NCBI RefSeq assembly: GCF_001542775.1 | Contig: NZ_CP014145.1 | Coordinates: 3,410,001 to 3,474,000 of the forward strand | Direction: 5' to 3' | Length of the DNA: 64,000 nucleotides | Source: Microterricola viridarii | GTDB taxonomy: Bacteria > Actinomycetota > Actinomycetes > Actinomycetales > Microbacteriaceae | Shown: positions 62,072 through 64,000 of the stretch, one piece after another | How positions within the stretch are numbered: the first letter of the stretch is position 1 | Layout of the letters: every line of letters begins with the position of its first letter | The notes under the pieces: generated by a model | What the model was told of the DNA's origin: nothing | Databases searched by the model: none | What the model saw: only the letters and a program-made list of their open reading frames with translations | Program-made: the position numbers and the translations under genes

Positions 62072-63117
62072 AGTCCGAGCGCTCCCAGCTGCTTGACGAT
62101 CGACTCAACGGCGCCGACGTTGCGCACGCCGGCCTCGGTCGACGGGAAGTCGAGCACGACGTAGCGCCGCTGCTGCACCGCAGGCAGCGCCGCCGTCGCG
62201 GGGTTCGACTCGAGCTGCGCGATCTTGGCGTCTGCGGTGTTCCAGGCGGCGTCGACGAGCACGATCACGTCGGGGTTGGCGTCGACGATGGCCTCCCAGC
62301 TCATCGACGTCCAGGTGTCGTGCACGTCCTTGCCGATGTTGTCCAGGCCAGCGGCGCCCATGATCATCTGCGGTGCGCCGATGCCGGCGCCGACGTAGGG
62401 CGTCTCGTCGCCCGAGCTGTACCAGAGTGCCCGGAGGCCCTCGTCGTTCGGAACGACGGCGTCGAGCGCAGCCTGCTGGCCCGCGACGAGCCTGGCCGCG
62501 ACATCCGGCACGCCGAAGATGTCTCCGGCCTCGACGAACTCGCGGAACACCTCGTCGAAGTTGAGCGGGTCGGGCTTGTAGCCCTCGCCCTTGCACGCGG
62601 CGGGCGCCACGTAGCTGGCGACGCCGAGCTTGGCGAGATCCGCCCGTTCGCCGGCACCCTCTGCCGACAGGTTCGACTCCCAGCCGGCGAAGACGAAGTC
62701 GGGTTCGAGGGCGAGCGTGGCCTCCTGCGACGGCACCTTGTCGCTGACGACGTCGATGCCGGATGCCGCCTCCGTGAACTGTTCGGGAACCGGGCCGTCG
62801 CTGAACGCCGAGCCGATGATCCGGTCGCCGAGCCCGAGGGCGAGCATGAGTTCGAGGGTCGACGACTTGATCGTGAGCACACGCTCGGGTGCGGCGTCGA
62901 GGGTGAGCTTGGTGCCGCAATTGTCGACGGTGAGCGGGTAGCCCGTGCCTCCGGCGGCCTCCTCGCTGGCATCGGTCGGGTCGGCGGCGGTGGCCGCGGC
63001 GTCGGCGGTGGCGCAGCCGGAAAGCAGGAGCAGGGCGATCGGCAGGGCGGCCAGCGCTGCAGCGTTGCGCGTGGGGCGGCGGGCGCTGCGAGAGCTGTTG
63101 GGGTGGCGAATGGGCAT
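62068..63117 (-). CDS. Putative F420-0 ABC importer, substrate-binding lipoprotein
   Basis: A 349-residue periplasmic-binding (helical-backbone) lipoprotein. The lipobox is LLSGCA, after LAALPIALLLL. The mature domain begins PLTVDNCGTKLTLDAAPERV, a variant of the typical iron-chelate receptor start, and contains MSWEAIVDANPDVIVLVDAA. It is the first gene of the cassette. If the TIGR03868 proposal holds, it binds F420-0; this has not been shown for this protein. Confidence 0.82.
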   Translation of the reverse strand: MPIRHPNSSRSARRPTRNAAALAALPIALLLLSGCATADAAATAADPTDASEEAAGGTGYPLTVDNCGTKLTLDAAPERVLTIKSSTLELMLALGLGDRIIGSAFSDGPVPEQFTEAASGIDVVSDKVPSQEATLALEPDFVFAGWESNLSAEGAGERADLAKLGVASYVAPAACKGEGYKPDPLNFDEVFREFVEAGDIFGVPDVAARLVAGQQAALDAVVPNDEGLRALWYSSGDETPYVGAGIGAPQMIMGAAGLDNIGKDVHDTWTSMSWEAIVDANPDVIVLVDAAWNTADAKIAQLESNPATAALPAVQQRRYVVLDFPSTEAGVRNVGAVESIVKQLGALGL

Positions 63118-63256
63118 GGTTCCTCCGGGACGGTGTGGAGCGGACTTCGACAGGTGTCAACGACTCACGGCCCAATCCCGGGCCATCACAACCGATCAAG
63201 CGAGACCGGCGGTCGAGTTCATCCTAGGGCGCTGATGGATTTCAAATCAATACTGG

Positions 63257-63272
63257 ATTCTGGATCCAAGAT
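63257..63272. promoter_or_regulatory. GntR operator candidate, site 3
   Basis: ATTCTGGATCCAAGAT, one mismatch from site 1, in the divergent region between the importer (start 63117, minus) and the alpha/beta hydrolase (start 63399, plus). It could control both. The rest of the 281-base gap holds no gene. Confidence 0.65.
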
Positions 63273-63398
63273 ACGCAATGATGTGAGCGCGGGCCACTTC
63301 GGAGTATCCGAGTCCGGGTCTTCAGGTGCAGGTTCACCTGGCCGTCTCGAGGTCCGCGCATCGCCAGCGTCGACGAGATCCGAGAGGACCCGCATCAC

Positions 63399-64000
63399 AT
63401 GAAGACCACGAACCTCGAGTTCACGAGTGAGGGAGATCGCCTCTCGGCGATCTGGCGCACGCCCGACACCCCCGGCCCGTACCGCGCCATCGTGCAGGGT
63501 CCCGGCTGGCTCGGCCTCAAAGACGCGAAGCTCTACGTTCGCTACCACGAGGCGCTCGTCGAAGCCGGATTCGCCGTCCTCATCTTCGATTACCGGGGCT
63601 TCGGCGACTCTGAGGGCGACCGCGGCATCCTCTCGCCGGCCCGCCAGCTGCAGGACCTCGTGAACGCGGTCACCTATCTGACCACCCGCGACGACGTCAT
63701 CGCCGACGCGATCGGCGTCTTCGGCACCGGTGGGACGGGCGGCGGCAACGCCGTGCTGCTCGCCGACGCAGACCCGCGCATCAAGGCGGCCGTCAGCCAG
63801 GTGCCCGTCGCCGACGGTACCGACTGGCTGCACCGCATGCGCCAGGAGCACGAATGGCTCGCGTTCCTCGCGAGCCTCGACGAAGACCGCAAGCTGCGCG
63901 TCTCCACCGGCGTCGGCCGCCTCGTGCACCCGCGTGAAGAGATCATGGTGCCGACGCCAGAGCGCCGCGCCACGACGATCAAGGCCGACGTCGACGACCG
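63399..64000 (+). CDS. Alpha/beta hydrolase (partial, runs off the window)
   Basis: The first 200 residues of an alpha/beta-hydrolase-fold protein (COG1073-like). The oxyanion region is IVQGPGWLGLKDAKLY, and FDYRGFGDSEGDRG is the usual strand-4 motif. The nucleophile elbow reads VFGTGGTGGGNAVLLA, so no Ser is in the G-x-S-x-G position; Thr113 or Thr110 is the nearest hydroxyl. It may use Thr, or lack classical hydrolysis. The 3' end is missing, so the His and Asp cannot be checked. An operator shared with the F420 genes points to the same regulon. Confidence 0.8.
   Translation, partial: MKTTNLEFTSEGDRLSAIWRTPDTPGPYRAIVQGPGWLGLKDAKLYVRYHEALVEAGFAVLIFDYRGFGDSEGDRGILSPARQLQDLVNAVTYLTTRDDVIADAIGVFGTGGTGGGNAVLLADADPRIKAAVSQVPVADGTDWLHRMRQEHEWLAFLASLDEDRKLRVSTGVGRLVHPREEIMVPTPERRATTIKADVDD

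Overview
The window is a high-GC actinobacterial chromosome segment, most likely from the family Microbacteriaceae. The evidence is very high third-position GC, frequent GTG starts, many ATGA-type stop/start overlaps, abundant GGATGCC/GGCATCC words, and an F420-0 uptake cassette of the kind described in that group. No rRNA or tRNA genes, CRISPR array, transposase or prophage was recognised. This is a chromosomal region of catabolic, surface and regulatory genes, interrupted by a family of short interspersed repeats.

Layout. 1-2.5 kb: the end of an aldehyde dehydrogenase, a FadR-type GntR regulator and a zinc alcohol dehydrogenase. 2.5-11.3 kb: a six-gene minus-strand operon (three phage tail-collar-like proteins, two DUF6916-like proteins, one GNAT) divergent from a giant surface protein with beta-helix and Ig-like repeats; the shared promoter region carries two near-identical palindromes. 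11.3-22.7 kb: pentapeptide-repeat protein, nitroreductase, threonine aldolase, ABC-2 exporter, acyl-CoA ligase, MFS transporter, a NarL-type two-component system with interspersed repeats inside the coding sequence, and a CPBP protease. 22.9-25.5 kb: a padR operon ending in two related cysteine-containing exported proteins. 25.6-29.6 kb: two paralogous wall-anchored proteins. 29.8-40.9 kb: housekeeping and repair genes (DUF6421, LysE, SWIM/SNF2 helicase, AlkD-like, methyltransferase, SDR, serine-hydrolase fold, GNAT). 41-44.4 kb: pcaIJF plus an IclR regulator, the last steps of the beta-ketoadipate pathway. 45.3-50 kb: an aromatic or histidinol-phosphate aminotransferase with an ABC importer and a divergent AsnC regulator. 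50.6-52.3 kb: a MerR/MFS efflux pair. 53.4 kb: exonuclease III.

54.3-64 kb is the most coherent system: a coenzyme F420 locus. It holds two cofE genes, a cofC-like gene, an F420-dependent glucose-6-phosphate dehydrogenase, a second FGD-family oxidoreductase, a three-gene putative F420-0 ABC importer, a GntR regulator and an alpha/beta hydrolase. The 16-bp palindromic word ATTCTGGATCCAAAAT (one copy with a single mismatch) stands before the GntR gene, before the oxidoreductase operon and before the hydrolase, so the GntR protein probably controls a local F420 regulon.

Two other themes stand out. First, four genes or gene junctions (giant surface protein twice, padR, asnC) are broken by what looks like a single missing base, always at a run of exactly four G or C; this pattern suggests homopolymer undercalls more than four independent pseudogenisations. 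Second, a 97-99 bp composite inverted-repeat element and its satellites fill several intergenic regions, and related repeats have expanded in frame in the linker of a response regulator.
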